From Brevundimonas vesicularis (GTDB lineage: Bacteria; Pseudomonadota; Alphaproteobacteria; Caulobacterales; Caulobacteraceae): 64,000 nucleotides of DNA. Below, piece by piece: positions 1 through 8,968 of the stretch. The stretch covers positions 806,001-870,000 of the forward strand of contig NZ_CP114278.1 of the NCBI RefSeq assembly GCF_027105095.1. The letters are read 5' to 3'. A program made the translations under genes and the position numbers. The notes under the pieces were generated by a model that worked only from the letters and a program-made list of their open reading frames with translations, was not told the DNA's origin and did not search any database. Position 1 is the first letter of the stretch; every line of letters starts with the position of its first letter.

Positions 1-216
1 CGGCGGGTCGCTTTCGTAGAACTGGACCAGGGTGAAGGTCGGGCTGGGCACGTCCTCGTCCAGCGTGGTCAGGGCGCGGATCAGGCCGCGCGCCAGGGTC
101 GACTTGCCCATGCCCAGCGGCCCGTAGAGCAGCAGACTGTCGCCCGCCGCCAGCAGGGGGGCGATGGCCTGGCCCAGGGCGGTGGTGGCCTCGGCGTCGG
201 GCAGGGCGATCTTCAT
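1..216 (-). CDS. tsaE: TsaE, tRNA threonylcarbamoyladenosine biosynthesis ATPase (partial, N-terminal part)
   Basis: The visible 72 residues form the N-terminal half of TsaE, the P-loop ATPase that works with TsaB and TsaD to make t6A37 on ANN-decoding tRNAs. The Walker A segment GPLGMGKSTLARGLI is followed by the family motif PSPTFTLV near residues 57-63. The gene runs off the left edge, so its C-terminus is outside the window. The ATG at 216 sits inside the stop of the upstream acyltransferase gene as an ATGA overlap, which implies translational coupling on the minus strand. Confidence 0.93.
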   Translation of the reverse strand, partial: MKIALPDAEATTALGQAIAPLLAAGDSLLLYGPLGMGKSTLARGLIRALTTLDEDVPSPTFTLVQFYESDPP

Positions 217-1067
217 GCGAACACCGCATCAGGATCGGCGGCCAGGGTGCGCTCGGTGAAGATTTTCAGCGCCTCGGTGGCCTTGGCCGCGTCCACGTCC
301 AGCCGATCGGCGGGAATGGGCAGGCCGACATCCACGCCGAACGGCTTGCCTTCCTTGTTCAGCAACTCGTGGAACAGGGTCACGTCGCGCAGCTCCTGCG
401 AGACCTTGTCGAACAGGTGAAAAAGCCGGCTGTAGGGGCCGGTGACATGGATGGGCACGACCGGCGCATCGTATTTGCGCGCCATGGAGGCGGCGGTCGG
501 CGCCCATTCGGGATCGGTCAGGACGCCGTTCCTCTCGCGCGCCAGACGACCGGCGGGGAACATGACGACGCAGCGTTCGGCCTCGAACGCCTCCTTGGCG
601 GCGTTCAGCGTGGCGCGGGTCTTTTCGCGCGTGCGTTTGTCGTGGACCCATTCGACGGGGATGATGGTCTCGGCCAGCCGGGGCGAGACGCGGATGGCGT
701 CGGCGTTGGCGAAGAAGATCATGTCGCTGCGCCGCTGTTTGATCGCGTCGAATACGGCGACCCCGTCGGCGATGCCGGTGGGGTGGTTGCAGACGACGAC
801 GCAGCGGCCGGTCGCGGGCAGGCGCTCCAGGTTCGTCGTCGTCACCTTCAGCCTCAGCAGGTCCGAGACGTAGGCGAAGGTGTCTGCCCCCGACCGCTCG
901 CGGATGGCGTCGGCCATTCGCACCGCCGCACCATAGCCCAGCACGCCGTAGAGCGCCGGCCGCACGACCGGCCACAGCGGCAAGGCGGTCAGGCGCGGCG
1001 CGCGTTCGGCGATCAGCACATCGACGATGTGGGGCTGACGGCGGGCGGGAAGGGTGGCGGCGGTCAT
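213..1067 (-). CDS. Lysophospholipid acyltransferase-family protein (PlsC-like)
   Basis: This 284-residue protein carries the acyltransferase motif NHPTGIADG (an H-x5-D block, about residue 94), and a later FPAGRLAR segment matches the substrate-binding FPEG-type motif of glycerolipid acyltransferases. By family it would transfer an acyl chain from a thioester to a lysophospholipid or similar acceptor at the inner membrane. The exact acceptor cannot be read from the sequence. The start is an ATG at 1067. The stop overlaps the tsaE start (ATGA), so the two genes are probably co-transcribed. An ornithine-lipid or hemolysin-type acyltransferase subgroup is also possible. Confidence 0.82.
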   Translation of the reverse strand: MTAATLPARRQPHIVDVLIAERAPRLTALPLWPVVRPALYGVLGYGAAVRMADAIRERSGADTFAYVSDLLRLKVTTTNLERLPATGRCVVVCNHPTGIADGVAVFDAIKQRRSDMIFFANADAIRVSPRLAETIIPVEWVHDKRTREKTRATLNAAKEAFEAERCVVMFPAGRLARERNGVLTDPEWAPTAASMARKYDAPVVPIHVTGPYSRLFHLFDKVSQELRDVTLFHELLNKEGKPFGVDVGLPIPADRLDVDAAKATEALKIFTERTLAADPDAVFA

Positions 1068-1212
1068 GAACGATCGCTTTTCGCCGGTTCGGTCGGAGGG
1101 GGCAAGATGGGGTGAAGGGACGGGCGTTGCTGATGTCGCTTCGCAGCAACTTCCGCCCGGCGAACGGTGGTGCTACGCCTCGCGGCCAGAAAGCTTCGCG
1201 AGGAAGATCTTG

Positions 1213-3324
1213 ATGCGTCACCGTTCCCTTCTGTCCGCCGCCTGCGCGGCTGTTGCGCTGATGAGCGCCGCGCCTGCCCTGGCCCAGGTGCCGCCCGCGC
1301 CGGTTCCGGCAGCGCCCGCGACGCCGGACGCCTTCACCTACAAGGACATGATTTCGGCCAACCGGCTGGGCGATCCGCAGGTGTCGCCGGACGGCCGCTA
1401 TGTCGTCTATTCGGTCACGACCACCGATGTTCAGGGCAACAGCCGCGCCGGCAGCCTGTGGATTCTGGACCTGAGCGCACCGGACACGGCGCCGCGCCGC
1501 CTGGCCATCTCGGATCAGGGCGCCAACACCGCGCGCTGGGGCGGGGACGGCAATCTGTATTTCCTGTCGAGCAAGTCGGGCGCGAGCCAGGTCTGGCGCG
1601 TGGCCTCGCCCACGTCGGCGCCGGTTCAGGTGACGAACCTGCCCACCGACGTGAACGCCTATCGGATCAGCCCTTCGGGCGACAAGGTGGCGGTGTCGCT
1701 GGCCGTCTATCCCGATGCGGCCGATCTGAACGCCTCGGTTCAACAGGGAAAGGCCGTCTCCGAGCAGAAGACGACCGGCCAGGTCTATGACCGCATGTTC
1801 GTGCGTCACTGGGATGCCTGGAACGACCACACCCAGAACCACCTGTTCGTCCAGTCGATCGGCCGCGACGGCAAGGCCACGGGCACGCCGACCTGGATCA
1901 CCAAGGGCTTTGACGGCGACACGCCCTCCAAACCCTTCGGCGACGAAAGCGAGTTCGTCTTCACGCCGGCGGGCGACGCCGTGGTCTTCTCGGCGCGTCT
2001 CGCCGGTCAGACCGAGCCGTGGAGCACCAACTTCGACCTGTGGAAGACCAACGGCCTTTCGGGGGACGGCACCTTCACCAACCTGACCGACGGCAACGAC
2101 GCCTGGGACACCGGCCCGGTGTTCTCGCCGGACGGACGCACCCTGGCCTATCGCGCCATGGCGCGGCCGGGCTTCGAGGCTGATCGCTATCAGATCGTGC
2201 TGATGGACGTCGAAACGGGCCAGAAGCGCGAGATCGCCTCGAACTGGGATCGCTCGGCCGACACGCTGCAATGGTCGCGCGACGGCCAGACGCTGTACAC
2301 GACGGCAGGCGACGTCGGTTCGACCAAACTGTTTTCGGTGGATACGCGCAACGGCGTGGTCACGCCGATCACGGGCGCGGGCCACGTCTCGGCCTTCCAG
2401 CAGACGCCGTCGGGCTTCGTCTTCGCCCAGGACAGCCTGCGCGAGCCGGGCGACCTGTATTTCAAGACCTATCTGGGTCGCGAAATGCCGCGCCGCCTGA
2501 CGCAGTCCAACCCCGCCTTCGCCGCCAAAGAGTTCGGCGAGTATGAGCAGTTCAGCTTCGCCGGCTGGAACAACGAGACGGTCCACGGCTATGTCATCAA
2601 GCCGGCCGGATACGTGGAGGGTCGCAAATATCCGGTCGCCTTCCTGATCCACGGCGGGCCGCAGGGTTCGTTCGGGGACGGCTGGTCCTATCGCTGGAAC
2701 CCCGAGACCTATGCGGGCGCGGGCTATGCGGTGGTGATGATCGATTTCCACGGTTCGACGGGCTACGGCCAGGCCTTCACGGATGCGATCAGCCAGCACT
2801 GGGGCGACCGCCCGCTGGAAGACCTGCAGAAGGGCTGGGCGGCGGCTCAACAGAAGTACAGCTTCCTGGACAGCGACAACGCCTGTGCGCTGGGCGCCTC
2901 CTACGGGGGCTATATGATCAACTGGATCGCCGGCAACTGGTCCAATGAATTCAAGTGCCTGGTCAACCACGACGGCGTCTTCGACACCTTCGGCATGGGC
3001 TATTCGACCGAGGAGCTGTGGTTCACCGAGTGGGAATACGGCGGCACGCCGTGGGACAAGCCGGAGGGCTATCAGAAGTTCAACCCGGCCAACCACGTCG
3101 ATAACTGGAAGACGCCGATGCTGGTGGTTCAGGGCGACCGCGACTTCCGCATCCCGACCGCCCAGGGCCTGTCGACCTTCACCGCCCTGCAACGGCGTGG
3201 CATCGACAGCCGTCTGATCGTTTTCCCTAACGAAAACCACTGGGTGCTGAAGCCGGCCAACAGCCTGCAATGGCACAACGAAGTGTTCGGCTGGCTGAAC
3301 AAATATCTGACGCCGACGCAGTAA
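1213..3324 (+). CDS. Secreted S9 (prolyl oligopeptidase family) peptidase
   Basis: This is a 703-residue serine peptidase. The ATG at 1213 is preferred over upstream in-frame starts because it begins a clean signal peptide (MRHRSLLSAACAAVAL, cleaved near ALAQ at about residue 25), so it should act in the periplasm or outside. An N-terminal beta-propeller region precedes an alpha/beta-hydrolase domain with nucleophile Ser563 in GASYGGY, Asp644 in QGDRDFRIP and His676 in NENHW. Family members trim short peptides, often dipeptides or acyl-peptides. A strong bidirectional terminator follows. Confidence 0.9.
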   Translation: MRHRSLLSAACAAVALMSAAPALAQVPPAPVPAAPATPDAFTYKDMISANRLGDPQVSPDGRYVVYSVTTTDVQGNSRAGSLWILDLSAPDTAPRRLAISDQGANTARWGGDGNLYFLSSKSGASQVWRVASPTSAPVQVTNLPTDVNAYRISPSGDKVAVSLAVYPDAADLNASVQQGKAVSEQKTTGQVYDRMFVRHWDAWNDHTQNHLFVQSIGRDGKATGTPTWITKGFDGDTPSKPFGDESEFVFTPAGDAVVFSARLAGQTEPWSTNFDLWKTNGLSGDGTFTNLTDGNDAWDTGPVFSPDGRTLAYRAMARPGFEADRYQIVLMDVETGQKREIASNWDRSADTLQWSRDGQTLYTTAGDVGSTKLFSVDTRNGVVTPITGAGHVSAFQQTPSGFVFAQDSLREPGDLYFKTYLGREMPRRLTQSNPAFAAKEFGEYEQFSFAGWNNETVHGYVIKPAGYVEGRKYPVAFLIHGGPQGSFGDGWSYRWNPETYAGAGYAVVMIDFHGSTGYGQAFTDAISQHWGDRPLEDLQKGWAAAQQKYSFLDSDNACALGASYGGYMINWIAGNWSNEFKCLVNHDGVFDTFGMGYSTEELWFTEWEYGGTPWDKPEGYQKFNPANHVDNWKTPMLVVQGDRDFRIPTAQGLSTFTALQRRGIDSRLIVFPNENHWVLKPANSLQWHNEVFGWLNKYLTPTQ

Positions 3325-3350
3325 GAAGCGTCCGTTCAGACGACAAAAAA

Positions 3351-3376
3351 GGGGCGCGGTCCGACGACCGCGCCCC
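3351..3376. terminator. Bidirectional intrinsic terminator
   Basis: A perfect 11-bp stem (GGGGCGCGGTC paired with GACCGCGCCCC) encloses a 4-nt loop (CGAC). An A-run precedes it (AAAAAA at 3345-3350) and TTCTTC follows. It lies between the converging S9 peptidase gene and the small exported-protein gene, so it can serve both. Confidence 0.88.
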
Positions 3377-3400
3377 TTCTTCATGCCGGTTTGATCGGGA

Positions 3401-3706
3401 TCAGAGCGCCGCGCGCTGGATCGGCGCGCCGGCCAGGCGATCATACTGATGCGCGGTCATGCAGCGCGGCGCGGACCAGCGCTGGCCCGACTGATAGGCG
3501 GCGACGGCTTGCTGGGCGGTGACGAAGGTCGGCGGCGCACCGTGGTCGCGTTGATAGGCAGTGCGCGACGCCACATCGGTTCCGCATACCCTGACGGTTT
3601 GCAGCACGGCCGCGCGCTCGGCCGGTCGCGGACTTTGCGCCAGCGCCGGCGTCGTTGCGGTCGCCAGAGCGGCGGCGATCAGGGCGGGGGTCAGAAAACG
3701 GGTCAT
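3401..3706 (-). CDS. Small exported protein of unknown function
   Basis: This 101-residue protein has an evident signal peptide (MTRFLTPALIAAALATATTPALAQ, cleavage after ALAQ). The mature part has two cysteines (VCGTD and PRCMT), which could form a disulfide. The ATG at 3706 is chosen because GGAG lies 8 nt upstream; an in-frame TTG two codons earlier is less likely. I do not recognise the family. It is transcribed away from the AsmA gene, with an AT-rich divergent promoter region between them. Confidence 0.7.
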   Translation of the reverse strand: MTRFLTPALIAAALATATTPALAQSPRPAERAAVLQTVRVCGTDVASRTAYQRDHGAPPTFVTAQQAVAAYQSGQRWSAPRCMTAHQYDRLAGAPIQRAAL

Positions 3707-3872
3707 CGGCAATGCTCCACGACCTGAATTAAGATCAGGACTCTGACGAATTATGCGCCGATCTTAACGTTTGTAAATATTATACGACAACTTCACGTCA
3801 AATCGACGACAGTTGACGCTGCGGCGCCAAACCGGTTCTGGCGCGTTTCCTGTGGCTGACGGAGACGAGCGC
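3707..3872. promoter_or_regulatory. AT-rich divergent promoter region
   Basis: This roughly 165-bp gap between the divergent small exported protein and the AsmA gene is clearly AT-richer than its surroundings at 3745-3800. It contains ATTATA at 3779-3784, which reads as TATAAT on the minus strand. That is a plausible -10 element for the minus-strand gene, but no convincing -35 at 17-bp spacing was found. Confidence 0.45.
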
Positions 3873-5918
3873 TTGTCGAACCTACGGAATTGGCGGACTT
3901 TTCAGACTACCCTTCAAGAGCGGGCGTGGGCGCCGGCGGGTGCGCGCCTGCTGACGTGGCGCGACTGGGTGCGCGACAACGATCCCGTCTATGCCGCGGC
4001 TCGACGGCCCGGGCTGGCGGAAAAATGGGCGGCGAGCGTGGTGCTGGTCGTCGTGGCAGCCGTCGTTCTTTTCCTGGCCCTGTTCGACTGGAACATGCTG
4101 CGCGGACCCATCGGCCGCTGGGCCTCGGTCAAATACGATCGCCAAATCGCCCTGACCGGGGATCTGGATGTCAATCTGTTCAGCTGGACCCCGTCCGCCG
4201 TGGTGCGCGGGCTGAAGATCGGCGGGCCCGACTGGGCGTTGGATCGGGACACGGCCGCCGTCGATGAAATTCGCGCTTCGGTGCGATTGAGAAAACTGCT
4301 CGCCGGTCAGGTGGAGATGCCCCTGCTCAGCTTCACCCGACCCCGCGTCGTCCTGATCTCGACCAAGGACGGTCGCAAGAGCTGGGTGCTGAATCCCGAC
4401 AAGCCGGATACTGGCGAGGGGCTGAAGTTGCCGGTGATCCAGCAACTGGTCATCAAGGACGGCCAGCTGTCATTCGATGAACAGCGGCGCGGTTTGACCT
4501 TGGAGGCGGCGGTCAATGCGCGCGAGGCGGCAGGGGGCGCAGCGGGTTTCCTGCTGGAAGGGCGCGGCGCCGTGAACGGATCGCCACTGACGCTGAAGGT
4601 CGAGGGCGGCCCCTTCGTCAACATTCGTCGCAACCGACCCTATCGCTTCGAGGCCGCCGTCAATGGGGCAGGGTCATCGCTGATCGCCAAGGGCGCGATC
4701 ACACGGCCGTTCGATCTGGGGCGGTTCGATGCGACCCTGACCATGCAGGGGCGTGATCTGTCGGATTTGTATCTGCTGACGGGCGTGACCCTGCCCAATA
4801 CGCCGCCTTATAGGCTGTCGGGGGCGCTGAACCGCAATGAGCGGGTCTGGACCTTCAAGGATTTCGATGGACGCGTCGGCGCCTCCGATCTGTCGGGCCA
4901 GGTGCGGGTCGACGCCGCCCAGCGGCTGCGCGTCGACGCCGACCTGACCTCGCGTCGTCTGGACATAGACGACCTGGCCGCTGTCTTGGGCGCGCGGACC
5001 CGGACCAATGCGGCGGGCACCGACACCGAGGCGCCGGTCGTCGTGGGCGGCAAGCTCCTGCCGGACGCCAAGCTTCAGACCGAGCGGCTGCAGACCATGG
5101 ACGGGACTTTGTCCTATCGGGCCGGATCGGTGAAGGCGAACGCCTTCGACGTGCGTCAGGTGAACCTGGGCGCCGACCTGAAGGACGGCATTCTGAAGCT
5201 GGATCCGATCAGCTTCGACTTCAACAGGGGCGCGCTGAACGGGACGGCGCGGATCGACGCGACCAAGGCGACGCCCTACAGCAGCGTCGATCTGCGGCTG
5301 GCGGGCTATCCGCTGGAATCCATCATTCCTGCGCGCAATGGATCGGTCCCGCTCAGCGGTCGGGCGCTCGGTCGGGCCAAGCTGGAGGGGCCGGGGGCCT
5401 CGATCCACGACTTCGCCGCCGCGTCGAAGGGCTCGCTCAGTCTGGTGGTGCCGAACGGCAAGATGCGGGCGGCCTTCGCCGAACTGCTGGGCATCAACGC
5501 CAGCGCGGGCCTGTTGAAGCTGCTGAGCGGAGACCAGTCCGAAAGCCAGATCCGCTGCGCCGTCGCCGACTTCAACGTCAGCGGCGGCACGGCGACCGCC
5601 CGCACCTTCGTCATCGACACCGATGTGGTGCTGGCCCAGGGCAAGGGCAGCATCAACCTGGGCGCCGAGACGCTGAACCTGAGGATCGACGGCGAGTCCA
5701 AGAAGCCGCGTCTGCTGCGCCTGTGGGCGCCGATCACCGTCTCCGGCCCGCTGACCGCGCCCAAGGTCGGTGTCGATGTCGGTTCGGTCGTGTCGCAGGG
5801 CGGTCTGGCGGGCCTGCTGGGCGCGGTCGTGGCGCCGGTCACGGCCCTGTTCGCCTTCGTCGATCCGGGCCTGGCCGAGGACGCCGACTGCGGCCGGCTG
5901 ATCGCCAACGCCCGCTGA
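3873..5918 (+). CDS. AsmA family protein
   Basis: AsmA-like proteins are inner-membrane-anchored periplasmic proteins, thought to carry lipids between membranes or influence outer-membrane assembly. The sequence has a short cytoplasmic N-terminus, one transmembrane segment at about residues 50-70 (ASVVLVVVAAVVLFLALF), the typical following block GPIGRWASVKYDRQIALTG, and a long beta-rich region ending in the AsmA C-terminal domain. I choose the TTG at 3873 because GGAG lies 8 nt upstream. An earlier in-frame TTG at 3813 and a GTG at 3852 lack a ribosome site. Predicted length is 681 residues. Confidence 0.82.
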   Translation: MSNLRNWRTFQTTLQERAWAPAGARLLTWRDWVRDNDPVYAAARRPGLAEKWAASVVLVVVAAVVLFLALFDWNMLRGPIGRWASVKYDRQIALTGDLDVNLFSWTPSAVVRGLKIGGPDWALDRDTAAVDEIRASVRLRKLLAGQVEMPLLSFTRPRVVLISTKDGRKSWVLNPDKPDTGEGLKLPVIQQLVIKDGQLSFDEQRRGLTLEAAVNAREAAGGAAGFLLEGRGAVNGSPLTLKVEGGPFVNIRRNRPYRFEAAVNGAGSSLIAKGAITRPFDLGRFDATLTMQGRDLSDLYLLTGVTLPNTPPYRLSGALNRNERVWTFKDFDGRVGASDLSGQVRVDAAQRLRVDADLTSRRLDIDDLAAVLGARTRTNAAGTDTEAPVVVGGKLLPDAKLQTERLQTMDGTLSYRAGSVKANAFDVRQVNLGADLKDGILKLDPISFDFNRGALNGTARIDATKATPYSSVDLRLAGYPLESIIPARNGSVPLSGRALGRAKLEGPGASIHDFAAASKGSLSLVVPNGKMRAAFAELLGINASAGLLKLLSGDQSESQIRCAVADFNVSGGTATARTFVIDTDVVLAQGKGSINLGAETLNLRIDGESKKPRLLRLWAPITVSGPLTAPKVGVDVGSVVSQGGLAGLLGAVVAPVTALFAFVDPGLAEDADCGRLIANAR

Positions 5919-5979
5919 TCGTTGATGACGACGACCGATCGGGCGATCCGAGCGTATTGTGGGTGATGGAGCCTTTTGC

Positions 5980-6831
5980 ATGACCCGCCGTGGACTGTTC
6001 GCGCCTGCCCTTGGGCTTCTCGCCGCCGCCTGCTCGCCGCTGAGCCTGCTGAACACTTTGGGGCCCAGGGATGGCGGCGTGAGACGCGTCGCGCGCGACG
6101 TCCCCTATGGCGACGATTCGCGCCAGCAGATGGATCTCTATGCGCCGACCGCGCCTGGCCCCTATCCGACCCTGGTCTTCTTCTATGGCGGCGGCTGGGA
6201 TTCGGGCTCGCGCAGCCAGTATGGCTGGGCGGCGCAAGCCCTAGCGGCGCGGGGGTTCGTGGTCGCCCTGCCGGACTACCGCATCGTGCCCCAGGTCGTC
6301 TTCCCAGCCTTCATCGAGGACGCGGCCGCCGCCACGGCCAAGGCGGCCGAGGTGGTCGGTCAATATGGCGGCGATCCTGCGCGGCTTGGGGTGCTGGGCC
6401 ATTCGGCGGGCGCGCATCTGGCGATGATGATCGCCCTGGACCGACGCTATATGGCCGCCGTCGGTCGGCCTGACCTGATCAAGGCGGCGGCAGGTCTGGC
6501 GGGCCCTTATGACTTTCTGCCCTTCGACGTGGCGGCGTCGCAGAACGCCTTCGGCCGTGCGCCCGATCCGACCCTGACGCAGCCCGTGACCTTCGTCCGC
6601 GCCGACGCCCCGCCGATCTGGCTGGGCCACGGCACCGCCGACACGGTGGTCCACGACGAGGACACGATCATTTTGGATCAGCGGATGCGCGCTGTGGGCG
6701 GGCGCTCAGAGGCCAAGCTCTACCCCGGCCTGGATCACGCCGACCTGATCGCGACCTTCTCGCCCCTGTTCCGCAAGAAGGCGACGGTGCTGGCTGACGT
6801 GACGTCGTTCTTCCACCGGCAGCTGGGCTGA
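5980..6831 (+). CDS. Alpha/beta hydrolase (carboxylesterase/HSL type), exported
   Basis: This 283-residue esterase-like protein has an oxyanion block FFYGGGWDSG, nucleophile Ser142 in GHSAGAH, Asp221 in HGTADTVV and His253 in GLDHAD. The N-terminus TRRGLFAPALGLLAAACS looks like a twin-arginine signal with a weak lipobox (AAAC), so a membrane-tethered periplasmic enzyme is likely. The ATG at 5980 is chosen over an in-frame ATG 7 codons upstream because it begins this signal. The substrate is unknown; the family hydrolyses short-chain esters. The 3' end is close to a tRNA gene on the other strand. Confidence 0.85.
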   Translation: MTRRGLFAPALGLLAAACSPLSLLNTLGPRDGGVRRVARDVPYGDDSRQQMDLYAPTAPGPYPTLVFFYGGGWDSGSRSQYGWAAQALAARGFVVALPDYRIVPQVVFPAFIEDAAAATAKAAEVVGQYGGDPARLGVLGHSAGAHLAMMIALDRRYMAAVGRPDLIKAAAGLAGPYDFLPFDVAASQNAFGRAPDPTLTQPVTFVRADAPPIWLGHGTADTVVHDEDTIILDQRMRAVGGRSEAKLYPGLDHADLIATFSPLFRKKATVLADVTSFFHRQLG

Positions 6832-6843
6832 ACCGACGAAGAG

Positions 6844-6928
6844 TGGTGCGGGCGGCCGGGGTCGAACCGGCACTCCTTTCGGAACTGGATTTTGAGTCCA
6901 GCGCGTCTACCAATTCCACCACGCCCGC
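6844..6928 (-). tRNA. tRNA-Leu (anticodon CAA)
   Basis: Read on the minus strand, the gene begins GCGGGCG, pairs with CGCCCGC at the 3' end, and ends with an encoded ACCA. The anticodon loop ACTCAAAATC gives anticodon CAA, decoding UUG. The T-arm is GGTTCGACCCC. The D-arm contains TGGTAGACGCG and a long variable arm is present, both typical of class II leucine tRNAs. Length is 85 nt including CCA. Confidence 0.96.
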
Positions 6929-6982
6929 AGCGGAAGGACCGCCTCATGCCACAGAGGCGAAGGCCGCGTCCAGCCCGAAGCG

Positions 6983-7519
6983 TCAGGCCGCGACCTCCAC
7001 ATGGCTGTCCGTGCCGCCGGACTGGATGCGGCGGGCGCGGATGTACATTTCGACGCGCTGCATCACGATCAGGCCCATGGCGAAGACCAGGAAGGCGTCG
7101 GTGACGGCCAGGGCGTTCAGATGCCAGGCGGCGGCATGGCTTTCGATCAGGTCGCGCAGCAGCGACCGGCCGGCGAACAGCACGACCAGCAGGATCAGCC
7201 CCAGCGGCGAGGCCTGGGCCATCAGGGAGCCGTCCGGCTCCTTTTCGATGGTGACGGTCTTGCCGCGATACCAGCCGGCGACGCCGCCCAGAAGGCCGCC
7301 GATGGCCAGAACCGCCCAGGCGTCGGGGCCGAAGGGCGCATGGGCCATGTTCGGGTTCTGGGCCGTTCCCCACAGGCCCAGGCCGATCAGCGGCAGGACG
7401 ATGGCCGGCATGACCCACAGCATGTGCGGCTTCAGCACCCGCTTCCTGCGATTCTTCAGCAGCACCACCACCAGCATGACCGGGATCATGAGCAGCGGGA
7501 TCAGTTTTTCAGGCGGCAC
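6983..7519 (-). CDS. CcdC/DUF1453-like integral membrane protein
   Basis: About 178 residues with four or five hydrophobic segments, for example IPLLMIPVMLVVVLL, MPAIVLPLIGLGLW and LGLILLVVLFAGRSLL. The layout resembles the CcdC (DUF1453) family, whose function is poorly defined. The GTG at 7519 is preferred because GGGGAGA lies 7 nt upstream; the TTG five codons earlier overlaps that ribosome site. The gene lies between tRNA-Leu and the fumarylacetoacetase gene on the same strand. Confidence 0.68.
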   Translation of the reverse strand: MPPEKLIPLLMIPVMLVVVLLKNRRKRVLKPHMLWVMPAIVLPLIGLGLWGTAQNPNMAHAPFGPDAWAVLAIGGLLGGVAGWYRGKTVTIEKEPDGSLMAQASPLGLILLVVLFAGRSLLRDLIESHAAAWHLNALAVTDAFLVFAMGLIVMQRVEMYIRARRIQSGGTDSHVEVAA

Positions 7520-7582
7520 GTCGTCTCTCCCCAAAGACCGGATGCGGCCTCCCCCGAGGCCGGTGTCAGCACCCTAGCGGCG

Positions 7583-8602
7583 TCAATCCGCGCTGGATAG
7601 CGGCGCGACCGTCTGTTCGATGGCCCCGAAGATCGAATGATGACGCTCGTCCAGCATTTCGATCCGCACCGTGTCGCCGTGTTTCAGGAAGGGCGTCTCG
7701 GCCGCGCCGCGCAGGATCGTCTCGACCGTGCGGACCTCGGCGATGCAGGAGTAGCCCAGGCCGCCTTCCGAGACCGGCTTGCCGGGGCCGCCGTCGGCGT
7801 CCTTGTTCGACACCGTGCCCGAACCGATGATGGTCCCGGCGCCCAGCGAGCGTGTCTTGGCCAGGTGGGCGATCAAGGTTCCGAAATCGAAGGTCATGTC
7901 GACCCCGGCGTCGGCCTTGCCGAAGTCCTGGCCATTCAGCTGAACGTTCAGCGCGCCATGCAGCTTGCCGTCTTTCCAGCGGTCGCCGAGCGCGTCGGGC
8001 GTAACCAGAACGGGCGACAGGGCGCTGGCGGGCTTGGACTGGACGAAGCCGAAGCCCTTGGCCAGTTCGGCAGGGATCAGATTGCGCAGGCTCACGTCGT
8101 TGACCAGGCCGACCAGGCGAATGGCGGCCAGGGCCTGATCGCGCGTCGCGCCTTGGGGCACATCGCCGACGACCACCACAATCTCGGCCTCCAGGTCGCA
8201 GCCCCAGGCCTCGTCGGCCAGCGGAATTGGATCGCGCGGCGACAGGAAGCTGTCCGAGCCGCCTTGGTACATCAGCGGGTCGGTCCAGAAGCTCTCGGGC
8301 ATTTCGGCGCCGCGCGCCTTCCGCACCAGTTCGACGTGGTTCACATAGGCCGAGCCGTCCGCCCACTGATAGGCGCGGGGCAGGGGCGAGGCGGCGTCGC
8401 GTTCGTGGAAGCGCCCGCGCGGCACGGCCTCATGCTCCAGACTTTCGGCCAAAGCCTCGAGGCGAGGACCGCAGCGGTCCCAGTCATCCAGCGCCGCCTG
8501 CAGCGTCGGGGCGATCAGGAAGGCGTCGGTGAACCAGTTCAGGTCCTGCGAGACGACCACGAGGCGGCCGTCGCGGCCGTGCTTGAGCGAGGCGAGTTTC
8601 AT
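7583..8602 (-). CDS. Fumarylacetoacetate hydrolase
   Basis: This enzyme splits fumarylacetoacetate into fumarate and acetoacetate, the last step of tyrosine catabolism. The 339-residue sequence has the family metal-binding block DLEAEIVVVVGD, the NDVSLRNLIP loop and the C-terminal GTIIGSGTVSN motif. 4-Hydroxyphenylpyruvate dioxygenase, two steps earlier in the pathway (maleylacetoacetate isomerase excluded), is encoded 4 kb away on the same strand, which supports a tyrosine-catabolic role over other FAH-superfamily activities. Homogentisate dioxygenase is not in the window. Confidence 0.88.
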   Translation of the reverse strand: MKLASLKHGRDGRLVVVSQDLNWFTDAFLIAPTLQAALDDWDRCGPRLEALAESLEHEAVPRGRFHERDAASPLPRAYQWADGSAYVNHVELVRKARGAEMPESFWTDPLMYQGGSDSFLSPRDPIPLADEAWGCDLEAEIVVVVGDVPQGATRDQALAAIRLVGLVNDVSLRNLIPAELAKGFGFVQSKPASALSPVLVTPDALGDRWKDGKLHGALNVQLNGQDFGKADAGVDMTFDFGTLIAHLAKTRSLGAGTIIGSGTVSNKDADGGPGKPVSEGGLGYSCIAEVRTVETILRGAAETPFLKHGDTVRIEMLDERHHSIFGAIEQTVAPLSSAD

Positions 8603-8645
8603 AGGGAAGGCCTAGACCGGATTTGCGATGTTGGGAACGGCGGAA

Positions 8646-8912
8646 TCAGTCGGCGGCGGTCAGCAGGGCGCGGGCCTCGGCGCCGGTGCGCGCGGCGCGG
8701 TCGCGGACCTCGACCTCGACGATGACGCCGCCCTCAGGCTCGACGGCCCACAGATAGCGACGCTCGACCTCGACCGTGCGGCCGGACGGCGCGAAGCCCT
8801 CATAGCTGTCGCCCCAGGGGGTGATCTTCCTGACCTCGACGAAGGGCATGGCGCAGGCGGCGTCCAGCTCTTCGTTGGCCATCACGGTCAGTTCGTCATC
8901 GGATGCAGGCAT
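8646..8912 (-). CDS. Small acidic hypothetical protein
   Basis: This 88-residue, acidic, soluble protein has a predicted beta-rich centre (RTVEVERRYLWAVEPEGG). It has no signal peptide and no cysteine pair suggesting metal binding. Two in-frame ATGs exist (MPASDD and a later MANEEL); the first is kept. It lies between fumarylacetoacetase and isoaspartyl peptidase on the same strand. I do not recognise the family. Confidence 0.6.
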   Translation of the reverse strand: MPASDDELTVMANEELDAACAMPFVEVRKITPWGDSYEGFAPSGRTVEVERRYLWAVEPEGGVIVEVEVRDRAARTGAEARALLTAAD

Positions 8913-8936
8913 GGGTCTCGGTCTGGGAAAAAGAGA

Positions 8937-8961
8937 GTCTAATTCGTCTAATTGGTCTGAA
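8937..8961. repeat. Iterated GTCTAATTC motif, copy 1
   Basis: Two and a half tandem 9-mers of the type GTCTAATTC/GTCTAATTG/GTCTGAA lie in an AT-rich patch just beyond the isoaspartyl peptidase stop codon. The same 25-nt sequence, with one difference, recurs in opposite orientation at 62485-62509. Confidence 0.65.
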
Positions 8962-8968
8962 CGGGCGC

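Noticed and set aside
229..3444. A 1071-codon open frame on the minus strand
   Set aside because: It overlaps the acyltransferase and S9 peptidase genes, is Arg/Ala-rich without any domain, and is a by-product of GC-rich codon bias.
4674..6056. A 460-codon minus-strand frame opposite the AsmA gene
   Set aside because: Antisense shadow of AsmA with no motif, ribosome site or plausible composition.
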